DNA of 64,000 bases from Synechococcus sp. UW140 (GTDB taxonomy: Bacteria > Cyanobacteriota > Cyanobacteriia > PCC-6307 > Cyanobiaceae): NCBI RefSeq assembly GCF_900474295.1, contig NZ_UCOB01000003.1, forward strand, positions 62,001-126,000. The letters are read 5' to 3'. The first letter of the stretch is position 1. Each line of letters begins with the position of its first letter. Under the pieces are notes generated by a model, which saw only the letters and a list, made by a program, of their open reading frames with translations, was not told the origin of the DNA and did not search any database. The position numbers were made by a program, and so were the translations under genes. Positions 26,769 through 35,802 of the stretch are shown here, piece after piece.

Positions 26769-27209
26769 TCAGTGACCTTTCGAAGGTGGATTGGAGCGCA
26801 GCTGCTGAACCACCAACGTCATGCAGCCGGCAAGCGCACGACTTTCTTTCAGTTCTGTGCTGTAGATCCTTCCCCTCTGGATCTGGGCAAGGCTCGCGAG
26901 GGTTAGATCCTGTCCTTCCATCAGAGTCAGTGCATCAACAGGCACTGGTAGTGGGCCCACGAAAACGTGCAGCAGTCGTTGCTTGTTGAGGTGGGTGAAC
27001 CAGGGCATTAAGTGGCGGGCCCGCAGATTGATCTCTTCCAACAATTCCCGTCTCAATCCCACTTCGGCAGACTCACATGCTTCGAGATGCCCCCCGAACA
27101 GCCCCCAGCATCCAGGGGCAATGATCCCTTCAACGTCATCTCGGAGTTGCAGAAGCCAGCGGTCGTTTTGATGCAGCATGGCGACGGCTACCTCGGTGCG
27201 AGCAGTCAT
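26769..27209 (-). CDS. Nudix hydrolase
   Basis: 146 aa. The Nudix box is intact: GHLEACESAEVGLRRELLEEI matches G-x5-E-x7-R-E-x2-E-E-x-[hydrophobic]. The N-terminal beta strands (TEVAVAMLHQNDRWLLQLRDD) and TGCWGLFGGH-type approach are normal. Substrates range over nucleoside diphosphates linked to other groups; no specificity can be inferred. It is single and small, as in house-cleaning members. Confidence 0.9.
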   Translation of the reverse strand: MTARTEVAVAMLHQNDRWLLQLRDDVEGIIAPGCWGLFGGHLEACESAEVGLRRELLEEINLRARHLMPWFTHLNKQRLLHVFVGPLPVPVDALTLMEGQDLTLASLAQIQRGRIYSTELKESRALAGCMTLVVQQLRSNPPSKGH

Positions 27210-27286
27210 GGTTGAGAACTGGTGTCGCTGTCATCAGCTTGATTTAGATCATTCACCTGGTCTGTGGGTTCAAAGTGAGTGTTTGG

Positions 27287-27766
27287 TCAGATCAACTCGG
27301 GATGGTTGGGATCACCCTTGAAGGGACCGATCACGGCCGAGCTGATCCAGCCTCCATAGAAGCCGCCGGGTTGCGGTATCACTGGTTCGTCATTCAGCCA
27401 GCACCCATCCATCAGGCCTGGGTAGAGCGCGAACCAACCGCGTATCGACGCAAAGGCACGCGACGGTTGGTGATAACACCACACAGCTCTGGGCACCGTT
27501 CGTCTGTGGCTGCAAACGTCGAAGTAACTGGCCACCCCTTTCCATTCGCAGAAACTGTGACCTGAGGCTGGCCTTAACAGCTCCCTCTTGGTCTGTTCCG
27601 GTGGCAGGTAATAGGTGGGTGGGTGATAGGTCTCCAACACTTTCAAGCAGCCAGTGCCATCGAACAACACCTCATTGCCGACTTTGACAAGAACGTGTTC
27701 AGTGGCCTCTTCAATCCTGGGAGGACGTGGATAGTCGCGGACATGTTCCAAGGGGACCTGCTGCAT
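27287..27766 (-). CDS. DUF427 domain protein
   Basis: 159 aa. The DUF427 (PF04248) pattern is clear: EHVLVKVGNEVLFDGTGCLKVLETYHPPTYYLPPEQT, HSFCEWKGVASYFDVC, AVWCYHQPSRAFASIRGWFALYPGLMDGCWLNDEPV. Members form a small beta-barrel; biochemical function is not settled. Two highly conserved Trp and one Cys are present. Divergent from the lipase-like gene by 25 bp. Confidence 0.88.
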   Translation of the reverse strand: MQQVPLEHVRDYPRPPRIEEATEHVLVKVGNEVLFDGTGCLKVLETYHPPTYYLPPEQTKRELLRPASGHSFCEWKGVASYFDVCSHRRTVPRAVWCYHQPSRAFASIRGWFALYPGLMDGCWLNDEPVIPQPGGFYGGWISSAVIGPFKGDPNHPELI

Positions 27767-27791
27767 CAGCGTTCACCGATGATGGCGACGG

Positions 27792-28505
27792 ATGGTCAAC
27801 ACTGAGATGTCCAATTCTCTGCCCTTGCAACCGGTGGTCATCCTCGGTGGTTTCTTGATCACACCTGAGGCCTATGCCGGTATCGCCTCTTGGCTACGTA
27901 ACCAGGGTGCGGAGGTGGCGGTCGTTCCAGCCAGTCGGTTGGATTGGATGCTCACAACCTGGGCGTTGGGTTGGACGCGTTTGCTGGACCGAGTGCATGA
28001 ACGTGCGACGCACCTAGCCCGTCATTCGCCAACGGGGAAGGTGACACTCATCGGCCACAGCTCAGGTGGCGTGATGCTGAGGCTCTATCTCACAGACGAC
28101 CTCTTCGCTGGTCGCTGTTATCGGGGCTCTGAAGTCTGCAATCGACTGATCAGCCTCGGCAGCCCGCATCAAGCCAAGCGCGCCACTCCGCTTAGGGCCA
28201 TGGTTGATCGTCGCTTCCCTGGTGTGGCCGTCGACGGAATTGATTATTTTGCTGTCGCTGGTTGCCTTGATCTTGCCTCCGCCAATGCAAGTGGATTCAG
28301 TCGCCGCAGTGCTTCTGGCAGTTACCGCAACATTGCCGGAACCGTTGATGTCGACGGTGATGGCCTCGTGCCTGTGCAGTCAGCGTTGCTAAAAGGAGCA
28401 CGCCATCTGGTGCTGGCTGACACGGCCCATGGCGGCTTGTTTGGTTCGAGCTGGTATGGATCGGATGACCGGATTGGGCTGTGGGCGAATCAGATTGGTT
28501 TGTAG
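27792..28505 (+). CDS. Alpha/beta-hydrolase (lipase-like)
   Basis: 237 aa, or 232 from the ATG at 27807; both starts are plausible. The nucleophile elbow is GHSSGG (Ser in VTLIGHSSGGVML), a likely acid is in GTVDVDGDGLVPVQ and the His in LADTAHGG. This fits cyanobacterial lipase/esterase proteins similar to LipA/PGAP1. No signal peptide. The last codons (NQIGL) lie inside the left copy of the ~73-bp repeat shared with the DUF1543 gene. Confidence 0.84.
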   Translation: MVNTEMSNSLPLQPVVILGGFLITPEAYAGIASWLRNQGAEVAVVPASRLDWMLTTWALGWTRLLDRVHERATHLARHSPTGKVTLIGHSSGGVMLRLYLTDDLFAGRCYRGSEVCNRLISLGSPHQAKRATPLRAMVDRRFPGVAVDGIDYFAVAGCLDLASANASGFSRRSASGSYRNIAGTVDVDGDGLVPVQSALLKGARHLVLADTAHGGLFGSSWYGSDDRIGLWANQIGL

Positions 28506-28565
28506 CCAACCCAGTCGGGCTGGAAGGTGCAGGAGGTTTGATCAGGCGCGGGGACAAGATGAACT
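28493..28565. repeat. Left copy of a ~73-bp duplicated segment
   Basis: This segment matches 30815-30887 in the same orientation with five mismatches plus divergence at the far end. Read on the minus strand it encodes VHLVPAPDQTSCTFQPDWVGYKP, the C-terminus of the DUF1543 protein, with only one residue changed (Q for K). It is therefore a copy of the 3' end of that gene. On the plus strand its first 13 bp are the end of the lipase-like gene. The RTX gene lies exactly between the two copies. Confidence 0.85.
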
Positions 28566-28571
28566 GGACCA

Positions 28572-28597
28572 TAAAAAAGCCCCGCAATATGCGGGGC
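28572..28597 (-). terminator. Rho-independent terminator of the RTX protease gene
   Basis: A 7-bp GC stem (GCCCCGC at 28579-28585 and GCGGGGC at 28591-28597) with loop AATAT, followed on the minus strand by a run of Us from the A tract at 28573-28578. It lies about 60 bp downstream of the RTX gene stop. An A-rich stretch on the other side may let it also stop transcripts from the lipase-like gene. Confidence 0.82.
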
Positions 28598-28657
28598 AAA
28601 AGAGCATAGGGATCTCGCTGCAGGGTCAATCGCAGGAGTCCCGACGAAGGGGTGAGA

Positions 28658-30553
28658 TCAGACCAGATAGTTGCCGGCCAGAGTGAGATCACCTGCAGCG
28701 CCGTTGACACGTGCGAGGAGATCACCGCTTTGCCAGACATAAGCATGGCCGCCGGCATTGGTGACACTGACACCACTTGTGCCATTGCCAAGCAGGATCC
28801 GGTCTTGACCATCGGCGAAGTCGAGAACTTTGTCGAAACCAACACCCTTTTGAACGCGGAAGATGTCTCTGCCGCGGCCGCCGCTCATCACATCACCACC
28901 AGTACCACCGCACAGGTAGTCGTTGTGGTCGCCGCCGGAGAGGCGGTCATTGCTGCTGCCACCGTAGAGCCTGTCGTTCCCGGTGCTGCCAACGAGCGTG
29001 TCGCCTCCTGAGCCACCGCTGAGGTAGTCGTTGTGGGAACCACCATTGAGGTAGTCGTTGTGGGCGCCGCCGTAGAGCTTGTCATTTTGCGAGCCGCCGT
29101 AGAGCCTGTCAAGACCGGTGCTGCCAACGAGCTTGTCGAGGCCTGAACCACCGCTGAGGTAGTCGTTGTGGGAGCCACCATTGAGGTAGTCGTTGTGGGA
29201 GCCTCCGTAGAGCTTGTCATTTTGCGAGCCGCCATAGAGCTTGTCATGGCCAGTGCTGCCAATCAGACGGTCGAGACCTGAACCACCGCTGAGGTAGTCG
29301 TTGTGGGAACCACCATTGAGGTAGTCGTTGTGGGAGCCACCGTAGAGCTTGTCATTTTGCGAGCCGCCATAGAGCTTGTCATGGCCAGTGCTGCCGACGA
29401 GCTTGTCGAGACCTGAACCACCATTGAGGTAGTCGTTGTGGGAGCCCCCATTGAGGTAGTCGTTGTGGGAGCCGCCGTAGAGCTTGTCATTGCTGCTACC
29501 GCCGTAGAGCTTGTCGTGGCCGATGCTGCCAAAGAGTGAGTCGCGTCCTGATAGGCCGTAGAGCTTGTCATTCCCGATCATTCCATACAGCGAGTTGTTG
29601 GTCCGGTTGCCAATCACGGTGTCATTGCCACTGCCAGAGATGGCTCGCTCAAAAACGGAGTGGTCAGCAAAGGCAAGGTTTTTGACTTCACCACCGATGT
29701 TGGACCAGTAGGCATCCGTCATGCCTCGGGTTGTGACACGTAGGTCAATGCGTTGATTGTCAGCAAAATTGCGGACGTCAAGGGTGTCGTAACTGCCAGT
29801 CGCTTTGTCATGGTAGAAGAAGCGACTCTTGTCGATGTTGTTGACCATCTGATTCCAAACTGGATCAGACGCAAGCGAGATGTTGGTGTTAAAACCCAAC
29901 GTGGTATTGCCAGAATGGGCATCAACGCTTGCCACATTGCTGTAAATATCACGGAAGGCGTAATAGTCCGCCGCCATCAGTGTCGCGTTGTTGAGATGGG
30001 AGCCCGTAATGGTGCTGTGCTCATTAGCTTGAGTGACTCCATCCCCGTTGTTGGGATTGAAGTAGCTCATTGTGGTGAGCAGCCTGGTGTCGTTCCAGTA
30101 ATCAGAATCAGCGGCCCAGGTAACCCCGGCACCGTTGTAGTTGCCAGGATGGAGAAGGCCAAGCGTATGGCCGACTTCATGCACCGCAGTGAACCAGGAA
30201 TAGGAATCCATTGCGGTGGATCCACCATTCCAGCTTGCAGCGATGTTGATGGTGGTCTGGCCCGATGCATTCGGTCCGACGTGAGACCAAGCTCCGGAGT
30301 CATTGTCTCGGAAGCGGATCGTATTGGCCCCACTGGTACTGACTTCGTTGAAGTTGATACCGAGTGCATTCGTGTAGTACTTGAACACGTCTCGGATCAT
30401 GTTTTGTCGAGCCGCTGTCAGGCCGTTGCTGTCTTGAGACCAGCCGGTGACGTTGTAATTGATGTTGGTGATGCCGGACGCAAAGTAGCGACCGGATTTC
30501 ATCTCATTAGCGATGCCGCTGATGGTTTTGATGGAAGAAGGAGTGACAGGCAT
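28658..30553 (-). CDS. Secreted RTX metalloprotease, M10/serralysin-type
   Basis: 631 aa from ATG 30553; 26 upstream in-frame codons have no protein character. The N-terminal zincin domain has HEVGHTLGLLHP (His125, Glu126, His129, His135), matching the metzincin HExxHxxGxxH. The Met-turn is TTMSYF (Met162). From about residue 330 come more than 20 glycine/aspartate nonapeptides (GGSxNDxLxG type) that fold as a Ca2+ beta-roll, then a C-terminal secretion domain. No N-terminal signal, as expected for type I secretion; no type I exporter is near. Its flanking duplication suggests insertion. Confidence 0.92.
   Translation of the reverse strand: MPVTPSSIKTISGIANEMKSGRYFASGITNINYNVTGWSQDSNGLTAARQNMIRDVFKYYTNALGINFNEVSTSGANTIRFRDNDSGAWSHVGPNASGQTTINIAASWNGGSTAMDSYSWFTAVHEVGHTLGLLHPGNYNGAGVTWAADSDYWNDTRLLTTMSYFNPNNGDGVTQANEHSTITGSHLNNATLMAADYYAFRDIYSNVASVDAHSGNTTLGFNTNISLASDPVWNQMVNNIDKSRFFYHDKATGSYDTLDVRNFADNQRIDLRVTTRGMTDAYWSNIGGEVKNLAFADHSVFERAISGSGNDTVIGNRTNNSLYGMIGNDKLYGLSGRDSLFGSIGHDKLYGGSSNDKLYGGSHNDYLNGGSHNDYLNGGSGLDKLVGSTGHDKLYGGSQNDKLYGGSHNDYLNGGSHNDYLSGGSGLDRLIGSTGHDKLYGGSQNDKLYGGSHNDYLNGGSHNDYLSGGSGLDKLVGSTGLDRLYGGSQNDKLYGGAHNDYLNGGSHNDYLSGGSGGDTLVGSTGNDRLYGGSSNDRLSGGDHNDYLCGGTGGDVMSGGRGRDIFRVQKGVGFDKVLDFADGQDRILLGNGTSGVSVTNAGGHAYVWQSGDLLARVNGAAGDLTLAGNYLV
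28900..29570 (-). repeat. Tandem DNA repeats encoding RTX nonapeptides
   Basis: Coding repeats in the RTX gene with strong nucleotide identity. Higher-order units of about 135 bp recur (for example GSQNDKLYGGSHNDYLNGGS, repeated three to four times with few changes), which points to recent internal duplication. Such DNA could vary by slippage or recombination between strains. These are coding repeats, not a CRISPR array. Confidence 0.85.
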
Positions 30554-30811
30554 GATCGTAATTGTGAGGGAACGAGAGATCGTTGATCTCCGTGCATTCA
30601 CAATCGCCTTGATCAAGAATTGAGGTGCCAATCCCGATCAAGCATCCCTATGAGCTTGATCTCGGATTGGAGTGATTTGTCTCACTCGTCAATCAATAGT
30701 GTCGTGATATATGGGGTGCTGCAGAATGTTTTGCCTTCTGTTGTGGCCTTGTTCCGTCCTTGATTGCTCTCCTGCCATCAGCTGAGGCCTTCGCGGATGG
30801 CAGGGGAATCC

Positions 30812-31378
30812 TTAGATCGGTTTGTAGCCGACCCAGTCGGGCTTGAAGGTGCAGGACGTTTGATCGGGCGCGGGGACAAGATGAACTTGCCAACCTTGCA
30901 AGCTTTCGATGGGTAGGCAGTCGTCAATCCCACCCAGCCGATCCATGGCATGCAGGTCGTCTTTGTGCTGGTGCAAGGCACCACACAGCCAACGTTGCCG
31001 AGCTCTGGCTTTGGCTGCCTCAGCAGTGGGCGCAACAACGCAACCGCAATGATGCAGCTCTTGTAAGGAGTCGGCTTCATAGGCGCCCATGTTCACGAAC
31101 CAGAGGCGCTGTTCCTGGGCTTCAGCAGTATTGAACTGCGACTGGCTTTGGCGTTGCCCCACCCGTTTCAATTCAATCGCATAGCCATCAACACAATGCA
31201 TGGCGACGTAGCTGTCGATGTGCAGACCTCTACGACTGCCGAACCATTGCTGCTTCAGATCCGAAAAGGTGTCGTCGATCCGCTCACCAGCCACCCAACG
31301 CACGTCATGAAGCTCGACATGCGACTGGCGGGTGCGGCCACCTAGTACCACGAGAAAAAGAATGGTTTTCGATCTCAT
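30812..31378 (-). CDS. DUF1543 protein
   Basis: 188 aa from ATG 31378; the in-frame extension to 31525 is discarded as it has no protein character. The DUF1543 pattern is clear: MRSKTILFLVVLGGRTRQSHVELHDVRWVAGERIDDTFSDLKQQWFG and LHIDSYVAMHCVDGYAIEL. In this family the domain often occurs in pairs; the second half here (GAYEADSLQELHHCGCVVAPTAEAAKARAR) fits a second copy. Function unknown. Its last about 70 bp are duplicated at 28493-28565. Confidence 0.83.
   Translation of the reverse strand: MRSKTILFLVVLGGRTRQSHVELHDVRWVAGERIDDTFSDLKQQWFGSRRGLHIDSYVAMHCVDGYAIELKRVGQRQSQSQFNTAEAQEQRLWFVNMGAYEADSLQELHHCGCVVAPTAEAAKARARQRWLCGALHQHKDDLHAMDRLGGIDDCLPIESLQGWQVHLVPAPDQTSCTFKPDWVGYKPI
30815..30887. 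repeat. Right copy of the ~73-bp duplicated segment
   Basis: Original-looking copy: it is the intact 3' end of the DUF1543 gene. The other copy is at 28493. Five substitutions separate the two, so the duplication is not very recent or is under no selection in the left copy. The pair encloses 2.3 kb containing the RTX gene and its terminator. Confidence 0.85.
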
Positions 31379-31546
31379 GGCGTCAGCGAAAGCCATAGCT
31401 GCAGCGGAGAGATGGATGCTGACCGTAGCTGCCTCCGGTGCATTGGCCTGGTGCTGCTGGGTTGCGTAAGCGCTTCCCGATGGGCACGGAGAAGCTGGTC
31501 TCAAACATTCGATCTGATTCACCATGCCAAGAACTGGCGAAACGTC

Positions 31547-34000
31547 TTATCCCTCTCGTTTCAAGGCGTCGGCCTGCATGCGTTGAATCCGTTCCAGTAG
31601 GGATTCATTGCTCATCCGGTTGTTCAGTCTCTCAACCAGAAGCGGAAAAGCCAGGGGGCCTGGTCGCGGTGTTGGCTGATGGATGATGTCGCTCTGCGCC
31701 ATCCGTTCGAGTGAAGCCTTGAGGCGGGGCAGTTCCAACTGCTCCTTCAGCACTTCCTCACGGGCTTGGCGTAACAGCAAGCTTGAAGGCTCATGTCTGT
31801 TGAAGACATCGAACAGGAGAGACCCACTGATTTGGAGCTGACCCGTACTTTTGCTCTGACCCGGGTAACCCTGCACCAGCAGCCCAGCCACCTGGGCAAT
31901 GCTGCGGAATCGTCGCTTGCACAGTTCTGAGAGATTCAGGGCTTGTTCCAGATCCTCCTCCAGGCATGCAGCATCCAAAAGATGTTCCATGTGATGGTTG
32001 ACCAGCTCAGAAAATGGATAGTGGCGAGGAGCCAATAGCTCGAATCCGTAATCGTTCACCGAGACGGTGACCGTGCCTCGATGCAATCGTGTCAATCGGG
32101 TGGCAAACAGGAAGCCAAGTCCTTCGTGCACAAATCGACCTTCAAACGGAAAGACATAGAGATGGCTGCCTTCCTTCGTTTGACAGGTTTCGAGCAGCAG
32201 CTGATTCGCCTGTGGAAGGAGGGAGAGATCTTGCTGCCTTGCAAACAAAGGCTCTAAGGCTTGGAGTTCGGCATTGTCCAACTCCCCTCGTGCGGCCCTG
32301 GCAACCTCATTCCGAAGGTGGTGGGTGAGCAGATCCGAAAGGGCCATTTGACCACCAGCCCAGGCAGGAACAGTGGTGCTTTTTCGTGTGCTTGCTTTCA
32401 CGTATGCGGTCATGTCGCGCAGACGCACAAATTCCAGTTGGCGGCCGGCGAAGAAAAAAACATCCTTCGCTTTCAGTTGACTGATAAAGGTTTCTTCCAC
32501 GTGCCCGAGAACAGCACCTCGCAGAAAGCGGACTCGTATCGAAGGTGCTGATGTGATCGTGCCAATGTTGAGACGGTGCAAGCGTGCGATTGGACTTTGC
32601 TTGACGACCAGTCGTCCGTGTTCGTCGACCTCAAGCTTGCGGTAGCGCGAATAGGCGCCAAGGCACTCTCCTCCGTGCTGCAGGAAACGCAGACACCAGT
32701 TCCAGTCCTGATCACTGAGTTGGCAGTAAGTGGCTGTGCCTCGTATGGCCTGCAGGGTCTGATTGGGGTCAAAGCCTGGACCGCAGGCCAGGGTCGTGAG
32801 ATGTTGCAGCAACACATCAAGGGGTTGATCGGGGGGGTGACGCTCCTCAACTAAACCTGATGAGAGCCCACGTCTCACGGCGCTCAGTTCAAGCAACTCC
32901 AGGGCATGGGTCGGCATGAACAGCACCTTTGAGGTGTCGCCTGGACGATGGCCGGATCGCCCTGCCCGCTGCAGCAAGCGAGCCAGATTCTTGGGTGATC
33001 CGATCTGCACAACCCTCTCCACAGGCTGAAAGTCAACGCCGAGATCGAGCGAACTTGTGCAGACAACCCAAAGCAGAGTTCCCGCTTTGACGCCGGCTTC
33101 AATCGCTTCTCGTTCCTGTCGATCAACCGCACTGTGGTGAAGGGCAAGCAGCCCCTCCATCTCGGGGCAGGCGAAACGCAGACATTGAAACCAGCGTTCC
33201 GCCTGGTTGCGGGTGTTTGTGAACAGCAGAGTGCTGACCGTTGGCACGAGCTGTCCCACCAGGTCTTCGTAACGACGGAGGCCGAGATGCCCTCCCCATG
33301 GAAAACCATCGATGCTGTCTGGAAGGACGCTGCTCACTTCAAAACAGCGTTCTCCTCCGCGCGTGATCAGGATGGGCTGACTGTTTTGGCCGAGAGCATG
33401 GCGGGCGGCCGTTTGCAGGTTGCCGATCGTTGCGCTGATGGCCCAGGTCTGCAGCTTCCTGTTCTGCTGCCGCAACCAGCTCAGGGCGAGCTCCGTTTGG
33501 GTGCCCCGTTTGCTGGCGATGAGCTCGTGCCATTCATCCAGCACCACCGTGCTCACACCGGCGAAAAGGCGTTTGGCATGCCGACTCGCCAACAGCACGC
33601 AAAGCGATTCTGGTGTGGTGATCAGGATCTGTGGTGGTGTCTTGATTTGTCGATTGCGTTCAGTTGTGCTGGTATCGCCATTGCGGATGCCGACCCGCAA
33701 TGGCCAGTTCATCGTCTTGATTGGTTCCTCTAGGGCGCTGGCCAGATCACGGCTGAGGGCACGCAATGGCGTGATGTACAAGAGCTGAATACCGTCTCTC
33801 GCGGATGTTGCGGCGAGCATGTCCGCCATTGCCGCCATGACTGCGGCGTAGGTCTTCCCCGAACCTGTTGGCACCTGAATCAAGCCGGATTGTCCAGCTA
33901 GATGGGCGTGCCAGGCCTCCCGTTGAAACTGTTGAGGACTCCAACCTTTATGACTGAACCAAGCATGGATTGGCTCCAGAATCGACGTTTCTGGGATCAA
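31547..34000 (-). CDS. Ligase-associated DNA damage response DEXH helicase (Lhr-core type)
   Basis: 817-aa SF2 helicase. Motif I is VPTGSGKTYAAV, motif II is VVLDEWHE, motif III is ISATIG and motif VI is LQRAGRSGHRPGDTS. The region from about residue 440 has the winged helix and the beta-barrel/DUF4145-like Lhr-core C-terminal domain (HRLNIGTITSAPSIRVRFLRG...). This 800-residue version is the type found next to ATP-dependent DNA ligases in bacteria. Its ATG overlaps the ligase stop by 4 bp. It forms a repair cassette with the ligase and MBL exonuclease. Confidence 0.92.
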   Translation of the reverse strand: MIPETSILEPIHAWFSHKGWSPQQFQREAWHAHLAGQSGLIQVPTGSGKTYAAVMAAMADMLAATSARDGIQLLYITPLRALSRDLASALEEPIKTMNWPLRVGIRNGDTSTTERNRQIKTPPQILITTPESLCVLLASRHAKRLFAGVSTVVLDEWHELIASKRGTQTELALSWLRQQNRKLQTWAISATIGNLQTAARHALGQNSQPILITRGGERCFEVSSVLPDSIDGFPWGGHLGLRRYEDLVGQLVPTVSTLLFTNTRNQAERWFQCLRFACPEMEGLLALHHSAVDRQEREAIEAGVKAGTLLWVVCTSSLDLGVDFQPVERVVQIGSPKNLARLLQRAGRSGHRPGDTSKVLFMPTHALELLELSAVRRGLSSGLVEERHPPDQPLDVLLQHLTTLACGPGFDPNQTLQAIRGTATYCQLSDQDWNWCLRFLQHGGECLGAYSRYRKLEVDEHGRLVVKQSPIARLHRLNIGTITSAPSIRVRFLRGAVLGHVEETFISQLKAKDVFFFAGRQLEFVRLRDMTAYVKASTRKSTTVPAWAGGQMALSDLLTHHLRNEVARAARGELDNAELQALEPLFARQQDLSLLPQANQLLLETCQTKEGSHLYVFPFEGRFVHEGLGFLFATRLTRLHRGTVTVSVNDYGFELLAPRHYPFSELVNHHMEHLLDAACLEEDLEQALNLSELCKRRFRSIAQVAGLLVQGYPGQSKSTGQLQISGSLLFDVFNRHEPSSLLLRQAREEVLKEQLELPRLKASLERMAQSDIIHQPTPRPGPLAFPLLVERLNNRMSNESLLERIQRMQADALKREG

Positions 34001-35703
34001 CGTTTCTCCCCTCGTGGGCTATTCAACAATTGCTCCGCACTCTCCACGCAATCTGCACTTTGCGCTGTGCGGTCGTGGCGCCAACGCAGGATGCGTGGGA
34101 AGCGCACGGCTAGTCCGCACTTATGTCTTTTGGAAGGTTGAATCCCCTCGAAGCCGAGTTCAAAGACCAGTTCTGGTTCCACGACCCTTGTGGGCCCGAA
34201 TCGCTCGCGGGTATGGCTCCTGATCCAGCGGTCAAGCTTCAGAATTTCAGCATCGTCAAGGCCGGAATAGGCCTTGGCGAAGGTCACCAACTTGGATTTG
34301 TTGTCATCCGTCGCTCTGTCATCCCAAAGAGCGAAGGTGTAGTCCGTAAAAAGGTTTGCGCGGCGACCACTGCCTGCCTGGGCGTAGATCAAGACGGCAT
34401 CTAGCCGCATGGGTTCAAGCTTGTATTTCCACCAGTGACCGCGTTGACGTCCTGCCAGATAGGGCGAACTCAGTTGTTTGAGCATCAACCCTTCGGCACC
34501 GCCTTCACCTGCAATTGTGCGCAGCTGCTCCAAGTCATCCCAATTCTCTAAGCGATGGCCAGAACTGTTTTGCAGACGCCAGCTCTCCTCAGTTTCCGCG
34601 ACAGATTTCAGGGCGTTAAGCGCCGTTAGACGCTGCTCAAGAGGATGCTGTCGGAGATCCTGACCCTCTTGCTCAAGCAGGTCATAGGCGATGAACTGCA
34701 CCGGGCATTCATGGCGCAGTTTGGCTCCTACGTTCTTACGGCCGATCCGGCGTTGAAGGTTACCGAAAGGAAGGGGACGGCATTGTTCACGTTCCCAACA
34801 GATCACTTCACCATCCAGCACAGTGTTGACCGGTAATGCTTTGGCCATCGTTACCAGCTCAGGGAAGCTGACATTCAGCAGTTCCTCACCGCGGCTCCAC
34901 AGAAAGACGCCCTCTTTGCGACGGATCAGCTGCCCTCGGATCCCGTCCCATTTCCATTCAACCCACCAGTCTTCCGCTGGTCTGGAGACCATTCTCTCTA
35001 ATTGCACCGGACTAGCCAGAAAGAAGGGGTAAGGCACAGCCCCTCGATCGCTTCGCGTTTGGTTCGCTGGTGCTGTTAGTTGATCAAACCACTCGGCACT
35101 CGGTTCAATCTCTCCCATTAGTCGTTCCAGCACATCGGTGTTGGGTAGAGAGAAGGCAGCGGCAATGGCTTTCACCACGAGGCCGCGGGCCACACCAATG
35201 CGAAAGCCACCGGTGATCAGTTTGTTGAGGAGCCAATGATGCTCTTCCGGAACCGCCGCCCAAATCGAGAGCATGGCCTCTTGTTGCTGGGTTGGGGAGG
35301 AACGCGCCAAGGACGGCAATAACGTCTCCATCCACCAGTGCAAGGCGGGTTTGTTCACCAGTGATGCGAGGAGGTCGCGGAGTTGTGGATCCGCCAGTTC
35401 AGGCCGTTGGAGGCATTGATCTTTCAACTGTGGCCATAACAGGCAGATCGTTTCAGCTGAATCGCCGACGTGGCTGTGGCATTCGTCGAATAACCACTCA
35501 GGACATGCGCTTGACTCTTGCAGGATCTCGCGTAATCGCCGCCCCGTCAGCAACCGACGTCGGCGTTCCCCGAGCAGCAGTGCCAAGGCCCAGCATCCAT
35601 CCTTGGGATCAACGGCAACGAGGTAGTCCTTAAGCAACTCCACTTTGCGCAAGGAGCTGCTGGTGCCATCTAAGGAATCGATTAATTCACCGAATGTTTC
35701 CAC
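33997..35703 (-). CDS. ATP-dependent DNA ligase
   Basis: 568-aa ATP-type ligase, an addition to the NAD-dependent LigA of all bacteria. The adenylation motif KxDG is in EWKWDGIRGQ (about residue 235). DGEVICW, FIAYDLLE, EGLMLKQLSSPY and WWKYKL follow as motifs III to V, with the OB-fold C-terminus. The N-terminal 200 residues form the DNA-binding helical domain seen in replicative ATP ligases. The helicase gene overlaps its stop. It likely seals breaks made by the associated exonuclease and helicase. Confidence 0.94.
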   Translation of the reverse strand: METFGELIDSLDGTSSSLRKVELLKDYLVAVDPKDGCWALALLLGERRRRLLTGRRLREILQESSACPEWLFDECHSHVGDSAETICLLWPQLKDQCLQRPELADPQLRDLLASLVNKPALHWWMETLLPSLARSSPTQQQEAMLSIWAAVPEEHHWLLNKLITGGFRIGVARGLVVKAIAAAFSLPNTDVLERLMGEIEPSAEWFDQLTAPANQTRSDRGAVPYPFFLASPVQLERMVSRPAEDWWVEWKWDGIRGQLIRRKEGVFLWSRGEELLNVSFPELVTMAKALPVNTVLDGEVICWEREQCRPLPFGNLQRRIGRKNVGAKLRHECPVQFIAYDLLEQEGQDLRQHPLEQRLTALNALKSVAETEESWRLQNSSGHRLENWDDLEQLRTIAGEGGAEGLMLKQLSSPYLAGRQRGHWWKYKLEPMRLDAVLIYAQAGSGRRANLFTDYTFALWDDRATDDNKSKLVTFAKAYSGLDDAEILKLDRWIRSHTRERFGPTRVVEPELVFELGFEGIQPSKRHKCGLAVRFPRILRWRHDRTAQSADCVESAEQLLNSPRGEKR

Positions 35704-35802
35704 CGATCGGGGTCAGGCTGAGGCCAAGGGCAACGTGTTGCAGGTGTTGGCTGAGCAGAACAAGGACCAGCACAGAATTGACGAGCCGAGGTTGACGTTA
35801 GG

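Noticed and set aside
28900-29570. CRISPR array
   Set aside because: The repeats are in frame, encode glycine-rich nonapeptides and lack unique spacers of constant length.
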